Virus record (IMG/VR): IMGVR_UViG_3300028025_004744
Coordinates: 1 to 52,466 of that record
Length of the DNA: 52,466 nt
Origin: a virus
Reading direction: 5' to 3' (one strand)
In this document: piece after piece, positions 1 through 9,494 of the stretch
How positions within the stretch are numbered: the stretch's first letter is position 1
Layout: each line of letters begins with the position of its first letter
Program-made: the position numbers and the translations under genes
The notes under the pieces: generated by a model
Told to the model about the DNA's origin: nothing
Seen by the model: only the letters and a program-made list of their open reading frames with translations
Databases searched by the model: none

Positions 1-77
1 GATTCGTCTATACTTTGTACTGCTTTTTTTAAAAGATCAAAATTATTAACAACTGGGATGAAAATAAACTTTTTCAT
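1..77 (-). CDS. Glycosyltransferase family 2-like, N-terminus only (partial)
   Basis: The reverse strand starts with ATG at 77 and stays open to the window edge, giving a 25-residue fragment that begins MKKFIFIPVVNNFDLLKKAV. A short beta strand, then P-V-x-N and a helix with K-x-A-V-x-S-I, is the usual start of a GT-A (GT2) sugar transferase. It lies 6 nt beyond the stop of the large fibre gene in the same direction, so it is probably the next gene of the late operon. Only the N-terminus is visible, so the family call is tentative. Confidence 0.5.
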   Translation of the reverse strand, partial: MKKFIFIPVVNNFDLLKKAVQSIDE

Positions 78-83
78 TTTATT

Positions 84-3000
84 TTATGACAAGTTATTAT
101 TATTTTTTAAATCTTGAATTTCTTTAGACAAATCTTGAATCGCTTTAACAAGAATTGGAACTAGTTTTGCTGGGGCAACCTCATACCTGTCTTCGTTGTC
201 TCTTAAGCTTAGTCCTAACCATTCGTGACCATCTATAGAATCTTCTGATTCCATTACTTCTTGTGCAATAAATCCAAAGTCTTCTATTCCAACCTTGGCT
301 TCATCTCTCATATTCCATTCAAATTTAACTGGTCTCAAAGATTTTACAAAATCAATTCCAATAGGTAGATCTTCTATATTTGTTTTATCTCTTTCATCTG
401 AAAGACCTGAAATTGATGTAACCTGACAACGTAAAGAAGTAATTGATGAATTTCCTAGAGTAATTTGATTTGACACTGATGTTGTAGATGGCATAGCAGA
501 TTTTCCAATAATGATATTATTAGAGCCAGATTTCAATCCCGCTACAGGTGCATATTCATCATTAGTAAAACCAGCCTCAAAACCAATAAGAGTATTATTG
601 GACCCACTTGTAATGCTAGCTCCTGCTTTATGCCCTACCCCTACGTTCTGTACACCAGTATGTGTTCCATTATAAACAAATAGCTGTGAAGATAGTGCAC
701 CATATCCAAGTGCAGTATTATAATAACCATCATTGTTATAGCCAGCGTAAGTTCCAAGATATGTTCCATCTTGTGAATTTGGGCCTGAATATGCACCAGC
801 GCTGGTGCCAACTGCAGTATTATACTGTCCACCAGTTGAGTTTGCCATTGCTTCATATCCTATAGCTATATTATGGGAACTAGATGTGTTGTTGAAGCCA
901 GCCTGGAACCCAATAGAAACAGCGCCAGTGTTTGTTGAACTTTTACCAGCTTGGTACCCAATAGATACATCTCCATACTTAGAGGCCCTTGCTTCGTGAC
1001 CAATTGCAACACTACCATTATTTGCACCAGTGGCGGTGTTATATCCCAAAGTTGTATTGCTATTTGCAGTTGATAATGTAAGTCCATATACCGTGCCTAA
1101 AGATGTTGCTGTTGCAGCAGATCCACCACTTGCTGGTGTAGCCCACTGAACTCCAGTGCCTGTTGATTGAAGAACTTGACCGTTTGTTCCTACTGCTGAT
1201 CCTGCTGTAAGTGTTCCAGTTAGTGTAAGTCCAGAGATTGTTGGAGATGTTCCAAATACTAATGCTCCAGATCCTGTTTCGCCTGTTACTGCTGAAGCAA
1301 GGTTTGCAGAAGATGGTGTAGCAAGGAATGTAGCAACACCTGAACCTAGACCAGAGACACCAGTTGAGATTGGTAGACCTGTAGCATTAGTAAGAGTTCC
1401 AGATGCTGGAGTTCCTAATGCTGGAGTAGTTAGAGTTGGACTTGTTAGAGTTAGTCCAGCAATTGTTGTTACCGTCGCACCAGAGGCTATTGATGTTGAT
1501 CCAAGTGTTGGTGCTGAGTATCCTGAAACGGTTCCCCAAGAAAGTGTTCCTGCTCCATCATTTGTAAGATACTTTCCTGAGTTAGAAGTTTGTGATGGAA
1601 GAAGTGCTGTTGCTGCAGTCATTGCTGTAGTTGCACCTGTACCACCGTTACCAATTGGAAGAGTTCCAGTTACACCTGTTGACAGTGGAAGCCCCGTAAC
1701 ATTTGTCATCGTTCCCGATGCTGGTGTTCCTAGTGCTGGAGTAGTTAAAGTTGGGCTAGTAAGAGTTTTGTTAGTTAATGTTTCTGTAGCATCTTTTAGT
1801 AATGTACCGTTTAGATAAAGTGCTTTACCAGAAGCAAGATTAATATGTTCTGATGAAGTCCAAGCATCTGTAGCATCTACCCAGTTAAATGTCTTATCTG
1901 TTGTGCCCTTTAATGTAATACCGCCACCATCTGCAGTTGTATCTGTAGGTGTTGCTGCATCTCCAAGAACAATGTTCTTGTCTTCTACTACAAGGCTTGT
2001 TGAGTTAATATTTGTTGTTGTTCCGTTTACAGTTAAGTTACCTGAAAGAGTTAAGTCTGTTCCTGATACCGCTCCAGTGAAGGTTGCTCCAGATAGTGCT
2101 GCCACGTTTGCTACTAATGCAACTGTTCCTGTATCATCTGGAAGAGTAATTGTTCTATCAGCGGTTGGCTCACCAGCAGTCAAAGTTGTTTCAAAATCGT
2201 TTGCTGTTGTGCCTTCAAAAATAATTGTATGTGGTGCTGGTAGATATATACCGTGGATTGTTGGTGTCTGTCCAGTGTCGGTAATAGTTGGTCCATTAAT
2301 TGTTGGAGTAGTTAAAGTTTTATTTGTTAAAGTTTCAGTCTTAGATGCAGTTGACTTATCATCTAGTTGAGTCTGAATTGCAGAAGTAACACCATTTAGG
2401 TATCCGATTTCTGTATCTGAAACATCAGTCACTCTAAGTTGAACTGTGCCTGTTTCATCTGGAAAAGTTATTGTGCGGTCTGCTGTTGGATTTGTAACTG
2501 TTAAAGTAGTTTCATGAGCATCTGCAGATGAACCTTCAATTACGATTCCTGAATCTGAAAGCGTAAGTCCTGAAACTACTGGACTTGTAAGTGTTTTATT
2601 TGTAAGAGTTTGTGTACCAGTTTCAGTTACTGTTCCTGCTGCAATATCGGTTGTAAGGGCTACAGTACCACTTGCATCTGGAAATGTTATTGTACGATCA
2701 GCAGTTGGGTCTGTAAAACTTAAAGTAGTTTCAAAAGCATTTTCTGTTGAACCTTCAACAATAATTGATCCGTCTGAAAGTGTAAGACCTGAAACTGTTG
2801 GGCTAGTCAGTGTCTTATTTGTTAAAGTTTCTGTTCCTGCAAGTGATGCTACATCTGCATCTGTAACTGCAGTATTTAGTTGGGCAAGAGTTGAAGTAAC
2901 TGTATTTGAACCAAGTGAAATTGACTTATTTGTAAGAGTGTCTGTTGAGTCTCTTAAAACAACTGTTCCTGTTGCATCTTGAAATGTTATAGTTCTGTCT

Positions 3001-3479
3001 GCTGTGGGATCTGTTACTGTTAAAGTTGTTTCAAAATCGTTTGTTGTTGCACCTTCAAAAACAATTCCTGTTGTAGCATTAATTGTTGTGCTATTAATAG
3101 TAGTAGTTGTACCAGTTACTGTTAAGTCTCCTGAAACTGTAACATTTCCACTACCGTCGGACAAAACAACTGTTCCAGTTGCATCAGGAAAGGTAATTGT
3201 TCTGTCAGCAGTAGGATCTGTAACTGATAGGGTTGTCTCAAAGTTATTTGCCGTGGCACCTTCAAATGTAATACTTGAACCAAAAGCAGGATTAACTGTA
3301 GAGTTAATGTCAGCAAAATAGTCTAGATTTGACCAGTTGTTTACTCCATCACCAATCTTAAATCTATTGGTGTCTGACTCCCAGCCAATTTCTCCAGCAT
3401 TGAGTACTGGCCCTGCTCCACCGTTAGTAGATGTCCACTGTGCTGCAGTACCTCTGCGCTGTTGCATTCTTGTTGCCAT
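84..3479 (-). CDS. Long tail fibre with S74 intramolecular chaperone
   Basis: This 1131-aa protein is a receptor-binding tail fibre or spike. The N-terminus ([12 protein letters not shown], then [17 protein letters not shown]) matches the virion-attachment domain of phage fibres. A shaft follows with about six copies of a unit ending [16 protein letters not shown] and several [11 protein letters not shown] units. Residues about 795-1010 are YadA-head-like ([16 protein letters not shown]). The last 105 residues are a peptidase S74 chaperone starting at S1027 in SDERDK, the motif at which this family trims itself after trimer folding. ATG 3479 is preceded by AAAGGAG. The shaft repeats are shared with the 708-aa fibre upstream. 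Confidence 0.93.
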   Translation of the reverse strand: MATRMQQRRGTAAQWTSTNGGAGPVLNAGEIGWESDTNRFKIGDGVNNWSNLDYFADINSTVNPAFGSSITFEGATANNFETTLSVTDPTADRTITFPDATGTVVLSDGSGNVTVSGDLTVTGTTTTINSTTINATTGIVFEGATTNDFETTLTVTDPTADRTITFQDATGTVVLRDSTDTLTNKSISLGSNTVTSTLAQLNTAVTDADVASLAGTETLTNKTLTSPTVSGLTLSDGSIIVEGSTENAFETTLSFTDPTADRTITFPDASGTVALTTDIAAGTVTETGTQTLTNKTLTSPVVSGLTLSDSGIVIEGSSADAHETTLTVTNPTADRTITFPDETGTVQLRVTDVSDTEIGYLNGVTSAIQTQLDDKSTASKTETLTNKTLTTPTINGPTITDTGQTPTIHGIYLPAPHTIIFEGTTANDFETTLTAGEPTADRTITLPDDTGTVALVANVAALSGATFTGAVSGTDLTLSGNLTVNGTTTNINSTSLVVEDKNIVLGDAATPTDTTADGGGITLKGTTDKTFNWVDATDAWTSSEHINLASGKALYLNGTLLKDATETLTNKTLTSPTLTTPALGTPASGTMTNVTGLPLSTGVTGTLPIGNGGTGATTAMTAATALLPSQTSNSGKYLTNDGAGTLSWGTVSGYSAPTLGSTSIASGATVTTIAGLTLTSPTLTTPALGTPASGTLTNATGLPISTGVSGLGSGVATFLATPSSANLASAVTGETGSGALVFGTSPTISGLTLTGTLTAGSAVGTNGQVLQSTGTGVQWATPASGGSAATATSLGTVYGLTLSTANSNTTLGYNTATGANNGSVAIGHEARASKYGDVSIGYQAGKSSTNTGAVSIGFQAGFNNTSSSHNIAIGYEAMANSTGGQYNTAVGTSAGAYSGPNSQDGTYLGTYAGYNNDGYYNTALGYGALSSQLFVYNGTHTGVQNVGVGHKAGASITSGSNNTLIGFEAGFTNDEYAPVAGLKSGSNNIIIGKSAMPSTTSVSNQITLGNSSITSLRCQVTSISGLSDERDKTNIEDLPIGIDFVKSLRPVKFEWNMRDEAKVGIEDFGFIAQEVMESEDSIDGHEWLGLSLRDNEDRYEVAPAKLVPILVKAIQDLSKEIQDLKNNNNLS

Positions 3480-3503
3480 TTATGTTACTCCTTTAGTAGT
3501 TAT

Positions 3504-3509
3504 ATTATA
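3504..3509 (-). promoter_or_regulatory. -10 box upstream of the long fibre
   Basis: TATAAT on the minus strand lies 24 nt before the fibre ATG and upstream of its AAAGGAG ribosome site. No good -35 is visible, so it may be only a weak internal promoter of the late operon. Confidence 0.35.
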
Positions 3510-3517
3510 ACAGATAA

Positions 3518-3979
3518 TTAATTAAAATTATCTATTGCAATTCCGCCATTCCATTCCATGGCCCATTCATTTAGGTCATAATATCCAGCATCTTGAGATG
3601 AAGAAAATATTGCATCATAATATCCAGCATCTTGATAGATACTTGCAATAAGGCCAGTTCCACCAATTGAAGTATCGTGGATGTGCTCTCTTAGGTTTGC
3701 GGTATCTTCAAAAGTAGCAATCATTACCCACTCTTCAAAATCTTCTGAATATATAGATAAATGCTTTGTATTTGTATCAAACCACAACTGACCATCTACT
3801 GGAGTTGTTGGCTCTGTTGATTGTGTAGGAACAAAAACTGGCTTTGAATCTACATAAAGTTTTGTTGCTGCGTGTGTATTTTCAGTTGGGGTGCCAACTA
3901 CGACTGCTTGACCAAAAGTACCGCCTTCGGCTACATTAAGCCCATGCTTTACTTTAAAGTCTTTATTTACTGTTGCCAT
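3518..3979 (-). CDS. Small tail-fibre-associated structural protein
   Basis: This 153-aa protein begins MATVNKDFKVKHGL, almost the same as the start of the neighbouring 708-aa fibre (MATVTKDFRVKAGL), so the two share an attachment peptide. It contains NTHAATKLYVDSK, a motif common in phage fibre proteins, followed by a PTTPVDGQLWFDTNTKHLSIY hairpin of the kind that displays a beta domain. The C-terminus repeats QDAGYYD twice. A GGGAG ribosome site precedes ATG. Likely an adaptor or short fibre; the exact role is unknown. Confidence 0.8.
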   Translation of the reverse strand: MATVNKDFKVKHGLNVAEGGTFGQAVVVGTPTENTHAATKLYVDSKPVFVPTQSTEPTTPVDGQLWFDTNTKHLSIYSEDFEEWVMIATFEDTANLREHIHDTSIGGTGLIASIYQDAGYYDAIFSSSQDAGYYDLNEWAMEWNGGIAIDNFN

Positions 3980-3999
3980 AGTTGACTCCCGTCCCTAAA

Positions 4000-6126
4000 T
4001 TATGCTTCGATGTAGATCTTGTGTACTTTAACAGATGTATCTGCTGATGCTCCAGTTACCTGCAGAAGAACGTTTCCTGAAGAATAAACTGCATTTGTTG
4101 TTCCAAGTTCAGCGTTGCTAATTACATCAGCATACTCTGTTACGTAAACATCGTTAGTTCCGTTAACTGCAACAAGCATTTCAATTACTTCAATGTCATT
4201 GCCCTTTTTCATTTGAACAATATACTTAGCAGCAGAATATGTTGATGCTGACCATGTATCAATTGTAGTTGCTGAAGTTCCAGCAGTTGCTAGAGCAGAA
4301 CCAACAAGAGCATCTGCAAAAGCAATGCTTGTCGCTGCTGCTGCACCAAGAGTTGGTGTAACAAAAGTTGGGCTATTAGTAAATGCTACTGTTCCAGACC
4401 CTGCTTCATCAGTTAATGCTGCTGCAAGGTTTGAAGAAGATGGTGTGGCAAGGAATGTTGCTACGCCAGTTCCAAGACCTGAGATACCAGTTGCTACTGG
4501 AAGACCAGTTGCATTTGTAAGTGTTGCTGCTGATGGAGTTCCAAGATCAGGAGTTGTTAGTGTTGGTGATGTCAGAGTCTTGTTTGTAAGAGTCTGAGTT
4601 CCAGTTAATGTTACTACTGTTGAATCAATATCAAGAGTGTTTCCAGTCTTGTCTAATCCTGTACCAGCAACAATTTGTCCAAGACCAGTAAACTGTGTGA
4701 AGACAAGTGCTGTACTACCAATTGTAACTGTACCGTTATTTGTTAGTGTAAATCCTGAGTCAGCGTTTACTGTTCCTTGCTCTACGAATACCGCAAAGTT
4801 TGCAGTTACTTCTGCACCCTCATCTGCATCTGTAGAACGATCTGGAGCACCAGATGCCTTAACTACATAGATACCATTTTGTGAACCAGTTGACTGATCC
4901 TTAACAAGAACACGATCTCCAGTAGCAAGAGTTACACCGTCAAGTGTGTCTCCATTTTCAAGATCAGATGCTAGTGTTAGGTTTGCAGTTGTGGCTGCCT
5001 TTACAGACGCTTTCCAGTCAATTCCTTGAACTGTTGTGTCTACATAAGATTTTGTTGCTGCATCTGTTCCATCAGTTGGTGTTCCAAGACCTGTAATTTT
5101 GTTTGTGCCCATTGCAATCGCACCAGTCATTGTTCCACCAGCAAGTGCTAACTTATTTCCAAGATCTGTTGTAAGTCCTGAAATCTTAGATTGATCAATC
5201 GCTGCTGATGCATTAATGTCGCCATTAACAATTGTTCCATCTAGAATCTTTGCTGAAGTTACTGCTCCGTCTGCAATTTTTGCTTCTGTTACTGCGCCGT
5301 TTACAATCTTTGCTGTTTCTACAGAATCTGAAGCAAGTTTAGCAGCAGTTACGTTAGCATCTTTAATCTTTAATGTTTCAACTGCATCTGTACTAAGTTT
5401 TGCTGCTGTAACTGCACTGTCTGCAATTTCGGCTGTATTTACTGCTGAATCTGCAATCTTAGCATTTGTAACTGAGTTTGCAGCAAGTTTTGCATCTGTT
5501 ACGTTAGCATCAAGAATCTTTGCTGTTGTAACTGCATCTGAAGCCAACTTTGCTGCTGTAACATTTGAATCAAGAATCTTTGCAGTTGTTACTGCATCTG
5601 CAGCAAGTTTATCAGCAGTTACATTTGCATCTGTAATTTTTGCTGTAGTTACTGCACCTGCAGCAAGTTTTCCTGTAGTTACGTTTAAATCTGTAATTTT
5701 TACGGTAGTTACTGAATCTGAAGCAAGCATTGTTGCTGTAACTGTACCAGTATCACCAGTTGTAACTACTGTACCTGTTACGTTTGGAAGTGTAATTGTG
5801 TTATCTTGAGTTGGGTCTACTACTGCAAGTGTAGTCTCATAATCATTTGCTGTAGCACCTTCAAAAACAATGCTTGATTCAAATGAACCAACTGCTTGTG
5901 GGGCTGCCCACTTAACACCTGTTGCTTCGTTTGAGTCTGCTGTTAAAATATAATTATTGCTACCAACGCCAAGGCGTGATATTGCATTATCTGCAGTACC
6001 AACTAGTAAATCACCTTTTGCATCTGCAATTTTCTTTGTAAGAATATCGTGGCCTTCAACGGTTGCGGTTGCTCCCTCAACTACTAATCCAGCCTTTACT
6101 CTAAAATCTTTTGTTACTGTTGCCAT
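4000..6126 (-). CDS. Repeat-rich tail fibre
   Basis: This 708-aa structural fibre has four visible parts. Residues 1-130 are an attachment region with an FEGATANDYETTL unit also found in the 1131-aa fibre. Residues about 135-310 hold roughly eleven short repeats of the type AKITDANVTADKLA (about 15 aa), a rod-like shaft. A middle part has ATKSYVDTTVQGIDWK and GDRVLVKDQ, typical of phage tail fibres. The C-terminal beta domain resembles the whole of the 146-aa neighbour. Ribosome site AAGGAG. The segment around [13 protein letters not shown] to [11 protein letters not shown] closely matches the long fibre, suggesting module exchange. Confidence 0.9.
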   Translation of the reverse strand: MATVTKDFRVKAGLVVEGATATVEGHDILTKKIADAKGDLLVGTADNAISRLGVGSNNYILTADSNEATGVKWAAPQAVGSFESSIVFEGATANDYETTLAVVDPTQDNTITLPNVTGTVVTTGDTGTVTATMLASDSVTTVKITDLNVTTGKLAAGAVTTAKITDANVTADKLAADAVTTAKILDSNVTAAKLASDAVTTAKILDANVTDAKLAANSVTNAKIADSAVNTAEIADSAVTAAKLSTDAVETLKIKDANVTAAKLASDSVETAKIVNGAVTEAKIADGAVTSAKILDGTIVNGDINASAAIDQSKISGLTTDLGNKLALAGGTMTGAIAMGTNKITGLGTPTDGTDAATKSYVDTTVQGIDWKASVKAATTANLTLASDLENGDTLDGVTLATGDRVLVKDQSTGSQNGIYVVKASGAPDRSTDADEGAEVTANFAVFVEQGTVNADSGFTLTNNGTVTIGSTALVFTQFTGLGQIVAGTGLDKTGNTLDIDSTVVTLTGTQTLTNKTLTSPTLTTPDLGTPSAATLTNATGLPVATGISGLGTGVATFLATPSSSNLAAALTDEAGSGTVAFTNSPTFVTPTLGAAAATSIAFADALVGSALATAGTSATTIDTWSASTYSAAKYIVQMKKGNDIEVIEMLVAVNGTNDVYVTEYADVISNAELGTTNAVYSSGNVLLQVTGASADTSVKVHKIYIEA

Positions 6127-6141
6127 TTATTATCTCCTTGG

Positions 6142-6582
6142 TTAAGCCTTCAAACCAGTACGCATGTAGCGCAAGGTAATCGGGGTCTGACCCACCACGG
6201 GAACTACAGTTAGGTTAACTGTGCCTCCTGCCCTAGAGACGTTAATGGTGCCAATATTCCCATCATTGTCTACTGTTCCATATTCACTGACGTTATCATT
6301 TGTAGCATCAGGTACTATGGTTAACTCTGTTGTGAAGAACTTGTCTCCAGTGCTCTTCTTTAATGTGACCACGTATTTAACGGATCTCCATTCTGAGGCT
6401 GTAAAATTATCAAAGATTGTACTGTTCTCAATACCAGTGATTGTTACTTCATTGTTACCAGCAGTACCAAGATCTGTTGCTTGTGCTGCAGAGGTATCAA
6501 TTAAGTCCTCATAGTTTGCTTGAGTTGGTCTATCGCCTGTCTGAAACAGGGCCTTTACGCTTGAAATTGATATTTTAGCCAT
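6142..6582 (-). CDS. Beta-rich tail appendage protein
   Basis: This 146-aa protein has no clear family match by eye. Its C-terminal two thirds align with the C-terminus of the 708-aa fibre: both have W-x-S-x-x-Y/VKYxV-x-x-K, then E-x-x-x-V, ND, a Y before a short turn, and alternating hydrophobic strands. It is therefore probably a small baseplate or fibre-tip protein, or a truncated duplicate of the fibre tip. The ATG lies 6 nt after a TATAAT, so its message may be leaderless even though it sits inside the late gene block. Confidence 0.72.
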   Translation of the reverse strand: MAKISISSVKALFQTGDRPTQANYEDLIDTSAAQATDLGTAGNNEVTITGIENSTIFDNFTASEWRSVKYVVTLKKSTGDKFFTTELTIVPDATNDNVSEYGTVDNDGNIGTINVSRAGGTVNLTVVPVVGQTPITLRYMRTGLKA

Positions 6583-6588
6583 GCTTGA

Positions 6589-6594
6589 ATTATA
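6589..6594 (-). promoter_or_regulatory. -10 box placing a leaderless start
   Basis: TATAAT on the minus strand is followed by 6 nt and then the ATG of the beta-rich appendage gene, with no room for a ribosome site. There is no clear -35. Confidence 0.45.
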
Positions 6595-6603
6595 TCATAT
6601 ATT

Positions 6604-6825
6604 TTAAAGTATATAGTTAGAGAAACCAATAACCTGTAGCGGAATGGCTGGTACGTTTCCAATACTGTTGGGTATTTGTATTGCCGTAAATCTTATTCTA
6701 AATGGCAATACTGAGTTTATGCTTACCCCACGTTTTGTATCAACAATTTCTACATTTGGAAAAGAAACGGCTTCAATAACTCTTGTAAAAACAGGAGTGT
6801 TTTCTTTTATTGTAACACTTGCCAT
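6604..6825 (-). CDS. Small structural protein, unknown
   Basis: A 73-aa protein with alternating polar and hydrophobic residues that suggest all-beta structure. No family recognised. It is translationally coupled to the upstream gene by a TAATG overlap and sits between fibre and baseplate-like genes, so a minor virion role is likely. Confidence 0.65.
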   Translation of the reverse strand: MASVTIKENTPVFTRVIEAVSFPNVEIVDTKRGVSINSVLPFRIRFTAIQIPNSIGNVPAIPLQVIGFSNYIL

Positions 6826-7238
6826 TAATTTGTAACATCTTCAAGAAGAGTTATCTTGCCTTGGGCAACCGTCCACACAAGGGTGTTTTGTGGAAGACGT
6901 AATTCAATATCAAAAATATCATCTGTTCTTAACTGTGCAGTTTGTGCTGCAGTTAGATTAACCTTAAACTCTCCGTCTTCATCATCTTGATCTTGTGCTG
7001 GATTAATTGTAAAAATTAGTGTTGCAGTGTCCGTAATTATTTGAGGATCAACTATTGTGGTTGGTCTCTTAAACTCTGCCTCTATTGTCCAATCAGAAAT
7101 AGTTAAAGGCTGCTTTGTATCATCTGTTAGGTAGATCTTAAATGATGCTGTATCGCCTTTTACAATAGTCCAGTTAACAAATGGTGGCTTTTCACCAATG
7201 TCATATGTAGATGCGCCTTGACCTCTTAAAGTTGCCAT
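6825..7238 (-). CDS. BppU/LtfC-like beta-sandwich baseplate protein (copy 1)
   Basis: A 137-aa protein starting MATLRGQGAS; this ATG overlaps the upstream stop as TAATG, which favours it over an in-frame ATG 30 nt earlier. It carries NWTIVKGDTASFKIYLTDD followed by alternating strands, the pattern of N-terminal beta-sandwich domains in baseplate or tail-fibre connectors (BppU/LtfC type). Two related proteins in this window share the W/Y-x-x-x-(K/R)GD motif: 15085-15441 and 16290-16706. The family name is an inference from pattern; the paralogy is visible directly. Confidence 0.7.
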   Translation of the reverse strand: MATLRGQGASTYDIGEKPPFVNWTIVKGDTASFKIYLTDDTKQPLTISDWTIEAEFKRPTTIVDPQIITDTATLIFTINPAQDQDDEDGEFKVNLTAAQTAQLRTDDIFDIELRLPQNTLVWTVAQGKITLLEDVTN

Positions 7239-7765
7239 TATGCCAAACCTGCTTTCATTGATCCCCATGTTCCATTGCCTTTTGGTTGTCCAACTATAAG
7301 TACTCCAGTTGATGCATTTGACTTAGCAACAACTGCTACAGCCCCTGATCCACCTGTTGGAATGGTATCTGTAAGTCCTCCACCATTTGCAACATATAGA
7401 ATTTCTCCAGCGGTATATGAAGAAGTATTAATATTTTCAAATACACCAGAGACAACTATTACTCCATCTGAACCATTAGTAATTGCTGACTGTGTTATTC
7501 CTATTACTGGAAAGGTTGTTAAGTCATCTGAATCAGATTTTGCAATTGTTGGTTTTGTTGAGTACCCTGAAATATATACTGGGGTTCCTTTAGCAATTGA
7601 TGCACCTGAGTTATTTCTTACTTCTAAAGAAATAAACGGAAGTCCAATATTTAAAATAACACTTTCTATACGCTCAGCAAGTGATTGAATGTCTCCGTGG
7701 ACATTTACAGGGTCACTTAAAACGGGATAGGGAAGATCGTAAGTAGTAGTTGCACCAGTAGCCAT
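7238..7765 (-). CDS. Tail or head fibre protein
   Basis: This 175-aa protein begins MATGATTTYDLPYPVLSDPV, then has SLEVRNNSGASIAKGTPVYI and a run of strands ending VFENINTSSYTAGEILYVAN. This strand-turn pattern is widespread in small phage capsid or tail decoration and fibre proteins. A minus-strand TGG-TATAAT lies 10 nt before the ATG and there is no ribosome site, so transcription and translation probably start almost together. It is the first gene of the minus block and is divergent from the lysozyme-like gene. Confidence 0.75.
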   Translation of the reverse strand: MATGATTTYDLPYPVLSDPVNVHGDIQSLAERIESVILNIGLPFISLEVRNNSGASIAKGTPVYISGYSTKPTIAKSDSDDLTTFPVIGITQSAITNGSDGVIVVSGVFENINTSSYTAGEILYVANGGGLTDTIPTGGSGAVAVVAKSNASTGVLIVGQPKGNGTWGSMKAGLA

Positions 7766-7830
7766 AATACTTATTATTATACCACTTTCCGCACAAAAAA
7801 TTAAAAAGTTATAAAAATGTTATCTAAAGT

Positions 7831-7860
7831 TTGACTTTGGTGGCAAATTCATGTTATAAT
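7831..7860 (+). promoter_or_regulatory. Strong promoter of the lysozyme-like gene
   Basis: TTGACT, an 18-nt spacer and extended -10 TGT-TATAAT, followed by a TAGGAGG ribosome site and ATG 7912. This is a host-sigma-type promoter, separate from the surrounding minus-strand late genes. Confidence 0.8.
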
Positions 7861-7911
7861 TAATACATGCTACTAACAAGTAGCATTTTTAGTCTCTAGG
7901 AGGTTTTTATT

Positions 7912-8457
7912 ATGAGAAGAGATAAAAAGGCTTGGATTGGAATCCTAGCATTGGTTGGGGTTGTAGCACCATTTAGCAACTTTGCCAATGCATCAACTAC
8001 GGAAAACAACTTACTAATTAAACAGGCTGAAAACCCTGCTGCCACCCACAAGGTGGCTTTTGTTGTTTCTAAAGCAAAAATGTTAGAAAGTTATGAAAAC
8101 AAGACACATCTTACAGATGTTGAATTAAAGAAGTTGCTTTCTTTGGTTGGGTTTGAAGGCAATGATTTAGTAGTGGCTTGGGCTATTGCCAAGAAAGAAT
8201 CTAATGGTCGTCCTTTAGCATTTAACGGAAACCATAAGACAGGGGACTCGTCCTATGGGATGTTTCAGATTAATATGATTGACAACTTGGGTCCAGATAG
8301 ACGAGATAAGTTTGATCTTGACTCTAACGCTGAATTATTCAATCCCGTAAAAAATGCTGAGATTGCATACTACATGTCTAGGGGTGGAGAAGATTGGTCT
8401 TCTTGGAAGGGCATAACACCTAAAACTAGAATGTGGATGAATAAATTTCCTAAATAG
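7912..8457 (+). CDS. Secreted lysozyme-like (SLT-type) cell-wall hydrolase
   Basis: This 181-aa protein has a charged start (MRRDKK), a hydrophobic segment (IGILALVGVVAP) and a likely signal cleavage near ANAS. A lysozyme-like transglycosylase domain follows: the ES pair in AIAKKESNGRP gives a candidate catalytic Glu96, SSYGMFQINM is the usual G-x-x-Q motif, and NAEIAYYMSRGGEDWSSW is the C-terminal repeat of the fold. It would cut peptidoglycan glycan strands outside the membrane, either during lysis or cell entry. Strong ribosome site TAGGAGG; its own promoter and terminator. The signal peptide suggests holin-independent export. Confidence 0.88.
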   Translation: MRRDKKAWIGILALVGVVAPFSNFANASTTENNLLIKQAENPAATHKVAFVVSKAKMLESYENKTHLTDVELKKLLSLVGFEGNDLVVAWAIAKKESNGRPLAFNGNHKTGDSSYGMFQINMIDNLGPDRRDKFDLDSNAELFNPVKNAEIAYYMSRGGEDWSSWKGITPKTRMWMNKFPK

Positions 8458-8468
8458 TTTATATAAAT

Positions 8469-8510
8469 AAAATACCCTCTTGGAGAAATCCTTGGGGGTA
8501 TTTTTATTTT
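8469..8510 (+). terminator. Rho-independent terminator after the lysozyme-like gene
   Basis: AAAATACCC pairs with GGGTATTTT across an 18-nt loop and runs into a T-rich tail. It lies 12 nt after the stop codon. Confidence 0.8.
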
Positions 8511-8518
8511 ATTACCTG

Positions 8519-8524
8519 TATAAT
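8519..8524 (+). promoter_or_regulatory. -10 box for a leaderless glycosyltransferase message
   Basis: TATAAT (preceded by TG) ends 6 nt before ATG 8531, directly after the terminator. There is no ribosome site. Confidence 0.6.
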
Positions 8525-8530
8525 CTTATT

Positions 8531-9493
8531 ATGAAGATAGCCATAACTGCCTATGTTGACAATAAAGACAAGTTTGTAGATGAGTGCAACCTAATGACCT
8601 ATAGTGGTCGTGGGCTTGATTCTAGATTTACCTTTGTTCTATATGCCCATCCAGATATTATTGATAAGTTGGATCGTCATATGAATGTAGAGATTATTCC
8701 TTATACCGTTCCAGATAGGCAGTTTTATAAAGACTATGGCTTTGCAAAATCTATGGTTTTTCCATATGACTTGCCTGGCCCACTAGAAGAGTATGACTAT
8801 ATTTGTAAGACAGACACGGATGTATTTTTAACTCCTATGATGAACCACTTTCCATTTTCTACTAACAAGATATATGTTGGAAGAGGATACTACAGTGCTA
8901 CTCCAGGATCTGTGGAGTCACTAAAAACTGCTGCAGTTCAATTTGGATATCCAGAATATAAAAGAATTGAAGATATGCACTCTACAATTATTGGACCCAC
9001 ACAAGACATAATTAATATCATGAAACTTTCTGATGAATTAGAAGAGAAGATGTACTATGGTTTAGAGTCTGACGGTGAATGGGGTGGAGATTCTTTATTT
9101 AGAGGCAATATTGGAAATACCTCTGGAGTTTGTTCTATGTATGCTATGGAGATAGTTCTTTCTTCTTTATACCCCGAAGTTGTGGTAACAAATAAGATAG
9201 ACTCTGGATCTGATTGGGAAACTCCTTGGACGGATGTATATCATATGCACCAATATCATCATGACAATATATATTCAAAATTTCAAGCAAAGTGGGGGGC
9301 ATACTTAAAATTAGAACATAGAGGCGGTATGAGTTCTGCAGACTATGCACTAAATACTTATATATCTAAACTAAGTTATATAAACAACAAGTCTGAATTT
9401 TTTAATAACCACGATATATACTCTGAGCCAATACCTCCAAACCCTTATTGGGGAGAAGGACTTTTAGTTAAATATAGTTTTAATAAAGAGTAG
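8531..9493 (+). CDS. GT-A-like glycosyltransferase
   Basis: A 320-aa protein starting MKIAITAYVDNKDKF; an in-frame upstream ATG at 8480 lies inside the terminator stem, so 8531 is preferred. It has a Rossmann-like first strand and DYICKTDTDVFL with a DxD motif (D95, D97) as used for metal and nucleotide-sugar binding. Later HSTIIGP and DGEWGGDSLFRG resemble acceptor loops. Predicted cytosolic sugar transfer; substrate unknown. It is convergent with the minus-strand epimerase with 1 nt between stops. The start appears leaderless. Confidence 0.7.
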   Translation: MKIAITAYVDNKDKFVDECNLMTYSGRGLDSRFTFVLYAHPDIIDKLDRHMNVEIIPYTVPDRQFYKDYGFAKSMVFPYDLPGPLEEYDYICKTDTDVFLTPMMNHFPFSTNKIYVGRGYYSATPGSVESLKTAAVQFGYPEYKRIEDMHSTIIGPTQDIINIMKLSDELEEKMYYGLESDGEWGGDSLFRGNIGNTSGVCSMYAMEIVLSSLYPEVVVTNKIDSGSDWETPWTDVYHMHQYHHDNIYSKFQAKWGAYLKLEHRGGMSSADYALNTYISKLSYINNKSEFFNNHDIYSEPIPPNPYWGEGLLVKYSFNKE

Positions 9494-9494
9494 A

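Noticed and set aside
1903-2370. Plus-strand ORF opposite the long fibre (155 aa)
   Set aside because: Antisense shadow of a repetitive beta-rich gene; no ribosome site or family motif.
5216-5809. Long plus-strand ORF opposite the repeat fibre (197 aa)
   Set aside because: It is the antisense of the short AKITDANVT-type repeats; its periodic Val/Ala/Ser composition mirrors the repeats and there is no start signal.
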